A DNA stretch of 64,000 bases from Streptomyces tendae (GTDB taxonomy: Bacteria; Actinomycetota; Actinomycetes; Streptomycetales; Streptomycetaceae): contig NZ_BMUY01000001.1 in the NCBI RefSeq assembly GCF_014650435.1, positions 806,001 to 870,000 of the forward strand. Direction: 5' to 3'. This document shows, one piece after another, positions 1 to 8,078 of the stretch. The position numbers and the translations under genes are program-made. A model generated the notes under the pieces. The model ran no database searches. It saw only the letters and a list, made by a program, of their open reading frames with translations, and had not been told where the DNA came from. The first letter of the stretch is position 1. The number at the start of each line of letters is the position of its first letter.

Positions 1-765
1 CAGGCGTTCTCGCTGACGACGACGTTCACACCCAACGGGCGTGACAACCTCAGCGCGTTCATGGCGGTCGACGCCGAGGCCGGCACCAGTGACTACGGCA
101 AGATCAGAATCCTGAAACTGCCGACGAGCACGACCGTCGACGGACCCAAACAGGTGCAGAGCCAGTTCAACTCCGAACAGGACATCGCCGAGTCCATCAG
201 GCTGCTGAGAGGCGGCGACTCGGAGGTGGAGTACGGCAACCTGCTGACGGTGCCGCTCGACGGCGGCCTGTTGTACGTCGAGCCGGTCTACGTGCGCGGT
301 GGCGACCTCAAGTACCCGCTGCTGCGCAAGGTCCTGGTGAGTTACGGGGGCAACACCGCCTTCGAGAACACCCTCGACGCGGCCCTCAACAAGGTCTTCG
401 GAGCCCAGGCCGCGGAGAACGAGCAGCCACCGGACGAGGGCGACGACACCACGGAGCCGCCACCGACGTCCACCAACCCCACGGTCCGGGAAGCGCTGAG
501 CGATGCGCAGAAGGCCTTCGACGCCGGGCAGAAGGCCCTGGAACAGAAGGACCTTGCCGCGTACGCCGAGGCGCAGAAGGACCTTGAGGAGGCGCTCCAG
601 CGGGCCGAGGACGCACAGGCCAAGGCCGACCAGAGCGCCGGCGGCAAGAACGGCGACGACAAGAACACCGGTGACAAGAACAGCGGGGACAAGGCCGGAG
701 ACGACAAGGCCAGTCCGGACGCGACACCGACCGGTGATGCCGGGGGAGGGTCGGACACCGGCTGA
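1..765 (+). CDS. UPF0182 family membrane protein, C-terminal part (5' truncated by window)
   Basis: The reading frame is open from base 1, so only the last 254 residues are visible. The segment up to about residue 135 (for example a [11 protein letters not shown] stretch) resembles the conserved C-terminal extracytoplasmic part of UPF0182/COG1615 proteins, large actinobacterial and cyanobacterial proteins with N-terminal membrane segments and no established reaction. The last 100 residues are low complexity: an acidic Pro/Glu stretch, an Ala/Glu/Lys helical stretch likely to be a coiled coil, and a Lys/Asp/Gly tail built from GDDK- and GDKN-like units. That tail is probably disordered and poorly conserved. 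The gene ends 85 bases before the initiator tRNA. Family assignment is good; function is unknown. Confidence 0.8.
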   Translation, partial: QAFSLTTTFTPNGRDNLSAFMAVDAEAGTSDYGKIRILKLPTSTTVDGPKQVQSQFNSEQDIAESIRLLRGGDSEVEYGNLLTVPLDGGLLYVEPVYVRGGDLKYPLLRKVLVSYGGNTAFENTLDAALNKVFGAQAAENEQPPDEGDDTTEPPPTSTNPTVREALSDAQKAFDAGQKALEQKDLAAYAEAQKDLEEALQRAEDAQAKADQSAGGKNGDDKNTGDKNSGDKAGDDKASPDATPTGDAGGGSDTG

Positions 766-850
766 CCGAGAGCCTCGTCGGGCGTCCGCGCCGGGCGTTC
801 GAGCTGGTCAAAGCCCATCCCGCGCCGTGCTAGGGTTGTGAACACAACGG

Positions 851-924
851 CGCGGGGTGGAGCAGCTCGGTAGCTCGCTGGGCTCATAACCCAGAGGTCG
901 CAGGTTCAAATCCTGTCCCCGCTA
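851..924 (+). tRNA. initiator tRNA-fMet (CAT anticodon), copy 1
   Basis: The 74 bases fold into a standard cloverleaf. The anticodon stem closes with three consecutive G:C pairs (GGGCTCATAACCC), the acceptor stem begins with an unpaired C1 opposite T72, and the D arm reads GGAGCAGC. These are hallmarks of bacterial initiator rather than elongator tRNA-Met. The discriminator base is A, and CCA is not encoded. An 18-bp terminator hairpin follows 28 bases downstream. An identical copy lies at 3193-3266 on the other strand. Confidence 0.96.
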
Positions 925-952
925 CTGAAGTCGTGAGCTACGTGCGAGCGAC

Positions 953-992
953 CACGAAGGCCCGGATTCCACAAGGAATCCGGGCCTTCGTG
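953..992 (+). terminator. intrinsic terminator hairpin of tRNA-fMet copy 1
   Basis: A perfect 18-bp stem (953-970 with 975-992) closes an ACAA loop. There is no T-run, which is usual in Streptomyces. It sits just after the tRNA. Confidence 0.8.
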
Positions 993-1154
993 ATGTGCGA
1001 ACGCATGTACCGGCGGACACGACGGCCGCGCCGCCAAGGGGAGTTGGGCCGATCTGTGTTTGACTTGTCTCCCTGTGGGCATGTCGACAAAACGCTGAAG
1101 TGACCTCACTGACTGCGGTATACCGGATGTACCGAGGTTGCGGGTGGTGCGACG

Positions 1155-2987
1155 ATGAACGTTATGGGGGACATGGCAAATCTGTTCGGGACGGGGCGTT
1201 TTGCGCAGCCGTCCGGTCAGCCGTCGGATCAGGAGGAAGCCGCGGACGAGGCTCAGGAGGCCGCCGACGAGGCCGCCGAGGAAGTGCGTCTGCGGCTCGC
1301 CGTCGACGGTGGTGACGTCGAGGCGATGAGCGTGCTCGGCGCGATGCTGCTGCGCCGCGGCGACTTCGACGGGGCCGAGTCCCACCTTCGTGCCGCCACC
1401 GCGGCCGGCGACCGGGCCGCCGCCAACAACCTGGGCGTCCTGCTGCACCAGCGCGGGTACGCCGAGGAGGCCGCCGGATGGTGGCGCATCGCCGCCGTCG
1501 CCGGCTCCGCCGCCGCCGCGCACGCGCTGGGCCGCCACTTCCGCGAACGCGGGGACGAGCCCGCCGCCGCCTACTGGCTGTGCCAGTCCGCGGAACAGGG
1601 GCACGTACTGGGCGCCTACGCGCTCGCCGACCTGCTGGAGCACCGCGGGGAAGAGCCCGGGTCCGAGCGGTGGATGCGGGCCGCGGCCGAACGCGGGCAC
1701 CGGGAGGCGGCGTACCGGCTGGCGCGGACGCTGGACCGGCGGGCCGGGCAGGACGGCGACGACAAGGCCGCCGCTCTCGCGGCCGACGAGGCCGAGCAGT
1801 GGTACCGGCAGGCCGCCGCGCGTGGCCACCGGCGGGGCGCGCTGCACCTCGGGACGATCCTCGAGAAGCGCGGCGAGCTCAAGGAGGCCGGACGCTGGTA
1901 CCTCACGTCCGCCAAGGACGGCGAGGCCCGCGCCGCCTGCGCGCTCGGCTTCCTGCTGCGCGACGCCGGGGACACCGAGAGCGCCGCCGTGTGGTGGCTG
2001 CGCGCCGCCCAGGACGGCGACGGCAACGCCGCCAACGCCCTGGGCGCGCTGCACGTCGAGCGCGGCGAGCCGCAGACCGCGGAACGCTGGTACCGGGCCG
2101 CGATGGACGCCGGTGACGACAACGGGGCGTACAACCTCGGGCTGCTCTGCGCCGAGCAGGGCCGCACCACGCAGGCCGAGCAGTGGTACCGGCGGGCGGC
2201 GTACGCCGGGCACCGGGAGGCGTCCAACGCGCTGGCCATCCTGCTGCTGCGCGCCGGGGACGAGAGCGGTGCCGAGCCGTGGTTCTCCAAGGCCGCCGAG
2301 GCGGGCAGCGTCGACGCCGCCTTCAACCTCGGCATCCTGCACGCCGGGCGGAGCGAGGAGCGGGCGGCGCTGCGCTGGTACGAGCGGGCGGCCGCGGCCG
2401 GGCACACCGAGGCCGCGCTCCAGGTCGGGATGGCGCGGCTGCGCGCCGGGGACGAGCGCGAGGCGGAGCGCTTCCTGCGCTGTGCGGCCGGGGGCGGCAG
2501 CGCGGAGGCCGCGTACCGCCTGGCGACGGTCCTGGACGCGCGCCGGCCGCCCGCGCCCGCGCACGAGCTGGGCGAGCCTGCGCAGGAGAAGTCCGAGTGT
2601 GAGGAGTGGTACGAGCGGGCGGCCTCCCAGGGGCACCGGCGGGCCCAGGTGCGGGTCGGGATGCTCGCCGCGGCGCGCGGCGACGTGGTGGAGGCGGCGC
2701 GGTGGTACCGGGAGGCGGCCGAGGCGGGGTCGCGGAACGGTGCGTTCAATCTGGGGCTGCTGCTGGCGCGCGAGGGGAGCGAGCCGGAGGCCGTCGTGTG
2801 GTGGCGCCGGGCGGCCGACGCCGGGCACGGACGGGCGGCGCTGCGGCTGGCGCTGGTGTTCGCACGGCGGGGTGAGCTGGCGGAGGGGCAGCGGTGGGCG
2901 GACCTGGCGGTGTCGCTGGGGCCGGCGGAGGTGGGGGAGCGGGCGGCGCGGCTGCGGGACGCGTTGCGGCAGGAGCTGTCGGCGTGA
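1155..2987 (+). CDS. Sel1/TPR-like repeat protein
   Basis: This 610-residue protein is built almost entirely from about 14 Sel1-like units of roughly 36 residues. Each follows the pattern A-x2-LG-x-L-x3-RG-x5-A-x2-WY-x2-AA-x2-G, which is clear in segments such as 'AERWYRAAMDAGD'. Such alpha-solenoids act as protein-interaction scaffolds; no enzyme domain is visible. The first 50 residues are Glu/Ala-rich. I took ATG 1155; ATGs at 1164 and 1173 are in frame, and the GGGGGAC before 1173 could make that codon the true start. The gene is isolated between two inverted initiator tRNAs. No signal peptide is seen, so it is likely cytoplasmic. The binding partner is unknown. Confidence 0.85.
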   Translation: MNVMGDMANLFGTGRFAQPSGQPSDQEEAADEAQEAADEAAEEVRLRLAVDGGDVEAMSVLGAMLLRRGDFDGAESHLRAATAAGDRAAANNLGVLLHQRGYAEEAAGWWRIAAVAGSAAAAHALGRHFRERGDEPAAAYWLCQSAEQGHVLGAYALADLLEHRGEEPGSERWMRAAAERGHREAAYRLARTLDRRAGQDGDDKAAALAADEAEQWYRQAAARGHRRGALHLGTILEKRGELKEAGRWYLTSAKDGEARAACALGFLLRDAGDTESAAVWWLRAAQDGDGNAANALGALHVERGEPQTAERWYRAAMDAGDDNGAYNLGLLCAEQGRTTQAEQWYRRAAYAGHREASNALAILLLRAGDESGAEPWFSKAAEAGSVDAAFNLGILHAGRSEERAALRWYERAAAAGHTEAALQVGMARLRAGDEREAERFLRCAAGGGSAEAAYRLATVLDARRPPAPAHELGEPAQEKSECEEWYERAASQGHRRAQVRVGMLAAARGDVVEAARWYREAAEAGSRNGAFNLGLLLAREGSEPEAVVWWRRAADAGHGRAALRLALVFARRGELAEGQRWADLAVSLGPAEVGERAARLRDALRQELSA

Positions 2988-3070
2988 CGCTGCGCTGAGC
3001 TTGGGCGCGTTGTGAGGTGCCCGGAGTTCGGCTGGGCGGGGGTGGGTGACGCGGGCCGGCGCCGACCGGG

Positions 3071-3118
3071 TGCCGCCTGCGCCCACCCGTGCCGCCCCAG
3101 CGGCACGACTGCCCGCAG
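3071..3118. repeat. dispersed palindromic (REP-like) element, copy A
   Basis: The segment contains TGCCGC and GCGGCA arms around a CCCACCCGTGCCGCCCC core, followed by ACTGCCCGCAG. Nearly the same 47-48 bases occur at 59134-59180, differing by one inserted base and one substitution. Both copies are intergenic and each is followed by further CGACTG(C/T)CCGCAG-like motifs. This looks like a dispersed intergenic hairpin element. Confidence 0.6.
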
Positions 3119-3150
3119 GCGGGGGCGGCTGGCGACTGCCCGCAGTTACA

Positions 3151-3186
3151 CCTAGGGCCGGGATCCTTGCGGATCCCGGCCCTAGG
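3151..3186 (-). terminator. intrinsic terminator hairpin of tRNA-fMet copy 2
   Basis: A perfect 16-bp stem (3151-3166 with 3171-3186) surrounds a TTGC loop. It begins 7 bases beyond the 3' end of the minus-strand tRNA, mirroring the arrangement of copy 1. It may also stop transcripts of the Sel1 gene. Confidence 0.75.
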
Positions 3187-3192
3187 TTTCAG

Positions 3193-3266
3193 TAGCGGGG
3201 ACAGGATTTGAACCTGCGACCTCTGGGTTATGAGCCCAGCGAGCTACCGAGCTGCTCCACCCCGCG
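3193..3266 (-). tRNA. initiator tRNA-fMet (CAT anticodon), copy 2
   Basis: Its reverse complement is identical over all 74 bases to the tRNA at 851-924, including the C1/T72 mismatch and the three G:C pairs of the anticodon stem. CCA is not encoded. The identity extends about six bases past the 3' end. The copy is in inverted orientation, so the two tRNAs flank the Sel1-repeat gene. Confidence 0.96.
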
Positions 3267-3315
3267 TCGATGAATGGAACACTACGTCAACACGAAGACG
3301 AGAAGCAAATCCCGC

Positions 3316-3732
3316 TCACGTCGACGCGCAGTTCGGACAGGTGCCGCGGTACGTCACCTCGACGTCCGACACCGTGAAGCCGAAGCGCTCCGAGTCGGGG
3401 AGGTCGGCCAGCGGGTCGCCGGTCGGGTGGACGTCGCGGATCGCGCCGCACCGGGCGCAGACCAGGTGGTGGTGGGGCCGGTGCGCGTTCGGGTCGTAGC
3501 GCTTGGCGCGCTTGTCCGTCGCGACCTCCAGCACCTCCCCGAGTGAGACCAGCTCCCCCAGGGTGTTGTAGACGGTCGCCCGGGAGATCTCGGGGAGCCT
3601 GTCCACGGCCCGGGAGTGCACCTCGTCGGCCGTCAGGTGAACGTGTTCGCCGTCGAGGACCTCGGCCACCACGCGTCGCTGCGCGGTCATGCGCCAACCG
3701 CGCCCACGCAGCCGTTCCAGAAGGTCACTCAT
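3316..3732 (-). CDS. catR: Fur-family peroxide-type repressor (CatR/PerR-like)
   Basis: This 138-residue protein has the two-domain Fur layout. An N-terminal winged helix (about 1-80, with [14 protein letters not shown] as recognition region) precedes a dimerisation domain. That domain has the structural zinc site CARC (92/95) and CPNC (132/135), and a His cluster RPHHH at 86-89 typical of the regulatory metal site. Peroxide-sensing members bind Fe or Mn and repress catalase. The gene is divergent from a catalase across a 153-base interval that carries a perfect TAGACA-T-TGTCTA palindrome inside the catalase promoter. CatR of Streptomyces is known to repress catalase and itself. PerR-like sensing is inferred from context. 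Confidence 0.85.
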   Translation of the reverse strand: MSDLLERLRGRGWRMTAQRRVVAEVLDGEHVHLTADEVHSRAVDRLPEISRATVYNTLGELVSLGEVLEVATDKRAKRYDPNAHRPHHHLVCARCGAIRDVHPTGDPLADLPDSERFGFTVSDVEVTYRGTCPNCAST

Positions 3733-3793
3733 ACAGATCAGCCTAACAGCAAGGGGGACCAGGTCCCGAACAGGTGTGACTTTGGAGTTCTGC

Positions 3794-3821
3794 TTGACTT
3801 AGACATTGTCTATTGTAAGAT
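3794..3821 (+). promoter_or_regulatory. catalase promoter with Fur-type palindromic operator
   Basis: A -35 box TTGACT (3794-3799) and a -10 box TAAGAT (3816-3821) are spaced by 16 bases. Between them lies the perfect palindrome TAGACA-T-TGTCTA at 3800-3812, placed so that a bound repressor would exclude RNA polymerase. The start codon is 65 bases downstream. Confidence 0.7.
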
Positions 3822-3885
3822 CGAGAACGGCTTTGGCCAAGCGACAGGACTTGCAGGATCGCCAGGATTGGCACAGGAGGAGTAC

Positions 3886-5337
3886 GTGACTCAGGGACCG
3901 CTCACTACGGAGACAGGTGCTCCCGTAGCCGACAACCAGAACAGTGAGACCGCGGGCGTCGGCGGCCCCGTGCTCGTCCAGGACCAGCTCCTGCTGGAGA
4001 AGCTGGCCCACTTCAACCGTGAGCGCATCCCGGAGCGCGTCGTGCACGCCCGCGGCGCCGGTGCGTACGGCACCTTCACGGTCACCGCCGATGTCACCCC
4101 GTACACGCGTGCGGCCTTCCTCTCCGAGGTCGGCAAGGAGACGGAGACCTTCCTCCGCTTCTCCACCGTGGCCGGCAACCTGGGCGCGGCGGACGCCGTC
4201 CGGGACCCGCGCGGCTTCTCGCTGAAGTTCTACACCGAGGAGGGCAACTACGACCTCGTCGGCAACAACACCCCGGTGTTCTTCATCAAGGACGCCATCA
4301 AGTTCCCGGACTTCATCCACACCCAGAAGCGCGACCCCTACACGGGTTCGACCGAGATGGACAACGTCTGGGACTTCTGGAGCCTGTCGCCGGAGTCGAC
4401 GCACCAGGTGACCTGGCTGTTCGGGGACCGCGGCATCCCGGCGTCGTACCGCCACATGGACGGCTTCGGCTCGCACACCTACCAGTGGAACAACGAGGCG
4501 GGCGACGCCTTCTGGGTCAAGTACCACTTCAAGACCGACCAGGGCATCAAGAACCTCACCCAGGCCGAGGCCGACAGGCTCGCCGGCGAGGACCCCGACT
4601 CCCACCAGCGCGACCTGCGCGAGGCCATCGAGCGCGGCGACTTCCCGTCCTGGACCGTCGGTGTGCAGATCATGCCGGTGGCCGAGGCGGCGACGTACCG
4701 CTTCAACCCGTTCGACCTGACCAAGGTGTGGCCGCACGCGGACTACCCGATCGTCTGGTTCGGCAAGCTGGAGCTCAACCGCAACCCGGAGAACATCTTC
4801 GCCGAGGTCGAGCAGTCGATCTTCTCCCCGGCGCACTTCGTGCCCGGCATCGGGCCGTCCCCGGACAAGATGCTGCAGGGCCGCCTCTTCGCCTACGGTG
4901 ACGCCCACCGCTACCGCGTCGGCATCAACGCCGACCAGCTGCCGGTTAACCGCCCGCACGCCACCGTGGCACGCACCAACTCCCGTGACGGCCACCTGTA
5001 CGACGGCCGCCACAAGGGCGCGAAGAACTACGAGCCGAACAGCTTCGGCGGCCCGTTCCAGACGGACCGGGCCCTGTGGCAGCCGGTCGCGGTCTCCGGC
5101 GTCACCGGCGAGAGCGCGGCGCCCTCGCACGCGGAGGACGACGACTTCGTCCAGGCGGGCAACCTCTACCGCCTGATGACCGACGCGGAGAAGGAACGGC
5201 TGATCGGCAACCTGGCCGGTGCCTTGTCCGGCGTCTCGCGCGAGGACATCGTCGAGCGCGCGATCGACAACTTCCGTCAGGCCGACGGTGACTTCGGCAA
5301 GCGGCTGGAGGCCGCGGTCCAGGCCCTGCGCGGCTGA
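3886..5337 (+). CDS. catA: monofunctional haem catalase
   Basis: This 483-residue small-subunit catalase converts two H2O2 to water and oxygen in the cytoplasm. Catalytic His54 lies in [11 protein letters not shown], the distal Asn127 in [12 protein letters not shown], and the proximal haem ligand Tyr337 in [14 protein letters not shown]. The RFSTVAG segment is also typical. The start is GTG 3886, chosen because AGGAGGAG lies directly upstream and the family signature begins soon after; the frame is open further upstream without a better start. It is divergent from the Fur-type gene, whose product probably represses it through the palindrome at 3800-3812. Family assignment is secure. Equivalence to S. 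coelicolor CatA is inferred from the pairing with the regulator. Confidence 0.93.
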   Translation: MTQGPLTTETGAPVADNQNSETAGVGGPVLVQDQLLLEKLAHFNRERIPERVVHARGAGAYGTFTVTADVTPYTRAAFLSEVGKETETFLRFSTVAGNLGAADAVRDPRGFSLKFYTEEGNYDLVGNNTPVFFIKDAIKFPDFIHTQKRDPYTGSTEMDNVWDFWSLSPESTHQVTWLFGDRGIPASYRHMDGFGSHTYQWNNEAGDAFWVKYHFKTDQGIKNLTQAEADRLAGEDPDSHQRDLREAIERGDFPSWTVGVQIMPVAEAATYRFNPFDLTKVWPHADYPIVWFGKLELNRNPENIFAEVEQSIFSPAHFVPGIGPSPDKMLQGRLFAYGDAHRYRVGINADQLPVNRPHATVARTNSRDGHLYDGRHKGAKNYEPNSFGGPFQTDRALWQPVAVSGVTGESAAPSHAEDDDFVQAGNLYRLMTDAEKERLIGNLAGALSGVSREDIVERAIDNFRQADGDFGKRLEAAVQALRG

Positions 5338-5368
5338 CATCCAGCACTGGACCGCTTGTCGTAGCGGC

Positions 5369-5400
5369 GGGCCGGATCCCCGGGAACGGGGGCCCGGCCC
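5369..5400 (+). terminator. hairpin terminator after catalase
   Basis: Outer arms GGGCCGG (5369-5375) and CCGGCCC (5394-5400) enclose an inner CCCC/GGGG pairing. It lies 31 bases past the catalase stop and also faces the end of the converging CBS gene. Confidence 0.6.
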
Positions 5401-5454
5401 GTTCGTCGTTGCGGCCGTGCGCCCTCCCGGCCGGTCGGTACCTCGCCGGCCCCG

Positions 5455-5862
5455 TCAGGCGGTCACCACCGGCGCGTGGTGCGGGGCGCGCGCGGGCGCC
5501 CAGCGGCGGATGATGTCGCGCACGGAGACGATGCCGACGGGCTCGCCGCCGTCCAGGACGATGAGGTGGCGGAAGCCGCCGTGCGCCATCGCGCCCGCCG
5601 CCTCCTCCACGGTCCAGGTCGGGGCGGCGAAGACGACGTCGGTGGTGGTGTGGCCGTGGGCGCGCTCGGTGTCCGGGTCCTGGCCCCGGCCCACGGAGAC
5701 CAGGACGTCGCGTTCGGTGAGGATGCCGATGCCGTCGGCGTCGGGGTCGTACACCACGGCCGCGCCGACGCGGCGTGCGGACATCAGGGCGGCGGCCTGG
5801 CGGAGTGTGTGGGCGGGACCGATGGTGAGGACGACCGTGCTCATGACTTCGCGGACGAGCAT
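5455..5862 (-). CDS. tandem CBS-domain protein
   Basis: This is a 135-residue stand-alone CBS-pair (Bateman) protein. The first CBS motif covers about residues 1-60 (VREVMSTVV, then DGIGILTERDVL) and the second about 70-130 (HGGFRHLIVLDGGEPVGIVSVRDII). Such proteins bind adenine nucleotides and act as energy or stress sensors; the partner is not evident. I chose ATG 5862 over the upstream ATG 5892 because AGGAGGTGG lies 8 bases before it. An inverted repeat and two direct repeats lie upstream of the start (see 5889-5924). It converges with the catalase and precedes no obvious operon partner. Confidence 0.85.
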   Translation of the reverse strand: MLVREVMSTVVLTIGPAHTLRQAAALMSARRVGAAVVYDPDADGIGILTERDVLVSVGRGQDPDTERAHGHTTTDVVFAAPTWTVEEAAGAMAHGGFRHLIVLDGGEPVGIVSVRDIIRRWAPARAPHHAPVVTA

Positions 5863-5888
5863 GGGTGGAGCCACCTCCTGCCGGTGAT

Positions 5889-5924
5889 CCATGAGTTAGT
5901 TCATGGATTCACAAGTTCACAAGT
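5889..5924 (-). promoter_or_regulatory. repeat-rich upstream region of the CBS-domain gene
   Basis: The inverted repeat CCATGA-N6-TCATGG occupies 5889-5906. Next to it, read on the minus strand, are two direct copies of CTTGTGAA. The cluster lies 27-62 bases upstream of the preferred CBS start, a suitable place for a promoter and operator. No known regulator site is recognised. Confidence 0.35.
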
Positions 5925-5994
5925 GGGGGAACTCTCAGAGTGGCAGGTAAAGCACGGGTCAACAAGGGGGCGTGGAGGGTGAGTCGGCGGGCGC

Positions 5995-6795
5995 TCAGTA
6001 GCGCTGGTTGAGATACCCGAGCAACTCGTCGTGGAGCCGTCCGTTCGACGCGGCCGCGTTGCCGCTGTGCGGGCCGGGGCGGCCGTCGAGGCCGGTGAAG
6101 GTGCCTCCGGCCTCCGTGACGATGATCGCGTTCGCGGCCATGTCCCAGAGGGAGAGCTCGGGTTCGGCGCAGATGTCCACCGAGCCCTCGGCGACCATCA
6201 TGTACGGCCAGAAGTCGCCGTACGCGCGCGTGCGCCACACCTCACGGGTCAGGTCCAGGAAGCCGTCGAGGCGGCCCTGCTCCTCCCAGCCGCTCAGCGA
6301 GGAGTACGCGAAGGAGGCGTCGGAGAGCGTGGAGACCTGGGAGACGTGGATCCGGGAGGCGGAGGTCAGACTGCGGCCGGTGAACGCGCCGTGGTCCTGG
6401 ACCGCCCACCAGCGGCGGCCGAGGGCGGGTGCCGAGACGAGGCCGACCACCGGCTGGTAGCCGCCCTCCCTGGCCTCCATCAGCGCGATGAGGGTCGCCC
6501 AGACGGGGACGCCGCGCACGTAGTTCTTGGTGCCGTCGATCGGGTCGATCACCCAGCGGCGGGGGCCGGTGCCCGCCACGCCGAACTCCTCGCCGTGTAC
6601 CGAGTCGCGGGGGCGGGCGCGGGCGAGGTGACCGCGGATGAGTTCCTCGGCGGCCTTGTCCGCCTCGCTCACCGGGGTCATGTCCGGCTTCGTCTCGACC
6701 TTCAGGTCGAGGGCCTTGAAGCGGTCCATCGTCGCGGCGTCGGCGGCGTCGGCGAGAACGTGGGCGAGGCGGAGGTCGTCGAGGTAATCGGCCAT
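5995..6795 (-). CDS. hisN: histidinol-phosphate phosphatase, inositol-monophosphatase family (HisN)
   Basis: The 266-residue protein has the full IMPase metal-site set: [18 protein letters not shown] and, near the C-terminus, LWDMAAN. Enzymes of this fold use Mg2+ to hydrolyse small phosphate monoesters. In actinobacteria the HisN branch dephosphorylates L-histidinol phosphate, and from memory the S. coelicolor gene at this position (SCO5208) was assigned that role. It is unlinked to other his genes, which is usual for hisN. The start ATG 6795 gives the normal N-terminus. If not HisN, a generic inositol-phosphate phosphatase would be the alternative. Confidence 0.85.
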   Translation of the reverse strand: MADYLDDLRLAHVLADAADAATMDRFKALDLKVETKPDMTPVSEADKAAEELIRGHLARARPRDSVHGEEFGVAGTGPRRWVIDPIDGTKNYVRGVPVWATLIALMEAREGGYQPVVGLVSAPALGRRWWAVQDHGAFTGRSLTSASRIHVSQVSTLSDASFAYSSLSGWEEQGRLDGFLDLTREVWRTRAYGDFWPYMMVAEGSVDICAEPELSLWDMAANAIIVTEAGGTFTGLDGRPGPHSGNAAASNGRLHDELLGYLNQRY

Positions 6796-6952
6796 GCCGT
6801 CACGCTATCTGTCGCGGGCGGGGCGGGGCTACCAGGGGTTTGGCGGGCGTGGCGGGCACGGGAGGGCGGTGGGAAGGCGGCGCGAGGACCCTTGACAGTG
6901 CTCCCGTACCCGTCAAATCTGGCAGCAAGTCGCTCGGCCGAGGGAGGCGAGG

Positions 6953-7564
6953 GTGCCTGCAGCCCGGGAGTCCCTGCTCGATGCCGCTTACACGGCGCTG
7001 GCGCGCCGGCCGTGGTCCGCCGTGCGGATGGTGGACGTGGCGGCTTCCGCCGGGGTGTCCCGGCAGACCCTCTACAACGAGTTCGGCAGCAAGGAGGGCC
7101 TCGCCCGGGCGCTCGTGCGGCGGGAGGCCGACGGCTACCTCGCCGGGGTGGAACGCGCCCTTTCCGGACCCAGCGACCCGCGTGAACGTCTCACCGCGAC
7201 CGCCGAGTGGATGATGTCGGCGGCCCATGACAACGCGCTGGTGAGGGCCATGCTCACCGGGTGCTGGAGCGAGCGGCTGCCCTCGCCGGCCCTGACGGCG
7301 GTGCCCTCCGCCTCCGCCGTGCCGGCCCAGCGGCGGGCCGACGGTCCGCTGCCCTCGCCCGGCGACTTCGTGGGCCTCGTCCGCGACCGCGCCGTGGCCG
7401 TGCTGGGCGGCGCCGGTCCGCCCCCGCCGCCGGACGCCGCCGAACTGGCCCGCTCCTGCGAACTGGCCGTGCGGCTCGCCCTTTCCTGTGTCGCCGCGCC
7501 CCCTGCCGAGGGCGGGGTGGGTGACCTCCTGCGCACCGCCCTGCCGCGCCGGTTTACGGTGTAA
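6953..7564 (+). CDS. TetR-family transcriptional regulator
   Basis: This 203-residue protein has an N-terminal TetR HTH at about residues 10-57, with the signature SAGVSRQTLYNEFGSKEGLARAL. The variable C-terminal ligand domain is Ala/Pro/Gly rich. The start GTG 6953 follows GAGGGAGGCGAG. The intergenic stretch upstream carries TTGACA at 6891, a plausible -35 box. It is divergent from hisN and convergent with the SMR gene. Regulation of the SMR exporter is possible but not shown. Confidence 0.88.
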   Translation: MPAARESLLDAAYTALARRPWSAVRMVDVAASAGVSRQTLYNEFGSKEGLARALVRREADGYLAGVERALSGPSDPRERLTATAEWMMSAAHDNALVRAMLTGCWSERLPSPALTAVPSASAVPAQRRADGPLPSPGDFVGLVRDRAVAVLGGAGPPPPPDAAELARSCELAVRLALSCVAAPPAEGGVGDLLRTALPRRFTV

Positions 7565-7598
7565 CGGCCGGTCAGAACCGGTCAGGGCCGGACAGGTC

Positions 7599-7922
7599 CT
7601 AGTGAGCCGAGCCGGACAGCTGCAGCCCGATCACGCCGATGATGACGAAGCTGATCGAGACGATCTTCAGGGTCGAGACCAGGTCGCCGAGGAAGATCAT
7701 GCCGTAGATGGCGGTGCCCGCCGCGCCGATGCCGGTCCACACGGCGTACGCGGGGCCGACGTCGAGCTTCTTCAGAGACATCGTCAGCAGGCCGAAACTG
7801 CCCAGCGCGAAGGCGCAGAAGGCGATGGTCGGCCAGAGCCGGGTGAAGCCGTGCGACAGCTTCAGACAGACGGCGAAGCCGGTTTCGAGCACTCCGGCCA
7901 CTATGACCAGCAGCCACGCCAT
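7599..7922 (-). CDS. small multidrug resistance (SMR) family exporter, SugE/Gdx-like
   Basis: This is a four-helix, 107-residue membrane protein. The SMR active-site glutamate is Glu13 in GVLETGFA, helix 2 carries the family's Pro/Gly-rich turn, and VGPAYAVWTGIGAAGT covers loop 2 and helix 3. SMR proteins work as dual-topology dimers exchanging protons for cations. The VWTGIG context is shared by the guanidinium exporter (Gdx/SugE) and Qac subgroups, so the substrate cannot be fixed. Two GGACGAAG direct repeats occur in the upstream region, but they do not form the hairpins of a guanidine riboswitch. The start ATG 7922 gives the canonical N-terminus. Confidence 0.9.
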   Translation of the reverse strand: MAWLLVIVAGVLETGFAVCLKLSHGFTRLWPTIAFCAFALGSFGLLTMSLKKLDVGPAYAVWTGIGAAGTAIYGMIFLGDLVSTLKIVSISFVIIGVIGLQLSGSAH

Positions 7923-8078
7923 GTCTTGTCCTCCCGTGGTCCCCTACCGCGACCGCTGTGTCGGTGTCGATCAGTGGCTTCGTCCGACAGCGACTTCGTC
8001 CGGCTTTGCTCAGGCTTGGTTCCGGCTTGGTGCGATTATGCACTTACCGGTTGCACGGCACGGCAAACAACGCGGGGG

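Noticed and set aside
342..887. Long minus-strand open frame over the UPF0182 gene end
   Set aside because: It is the complement of the true gene's third-position GC pattern, with Ser/Ala/Pro/Arg-rich low-complexity content, and it extends into the tRNA.
7923..8045. Possible guanidine riboswitch upstream of the SMR exporter, because of two GGACGAAG repeats on the minus strand
   Set aside because: Guanidine-II needs two short hairpins with ACGR loops. The flanking bases here do not pair, and the repeats are direct. No guanidine-I or -III layout is seen.
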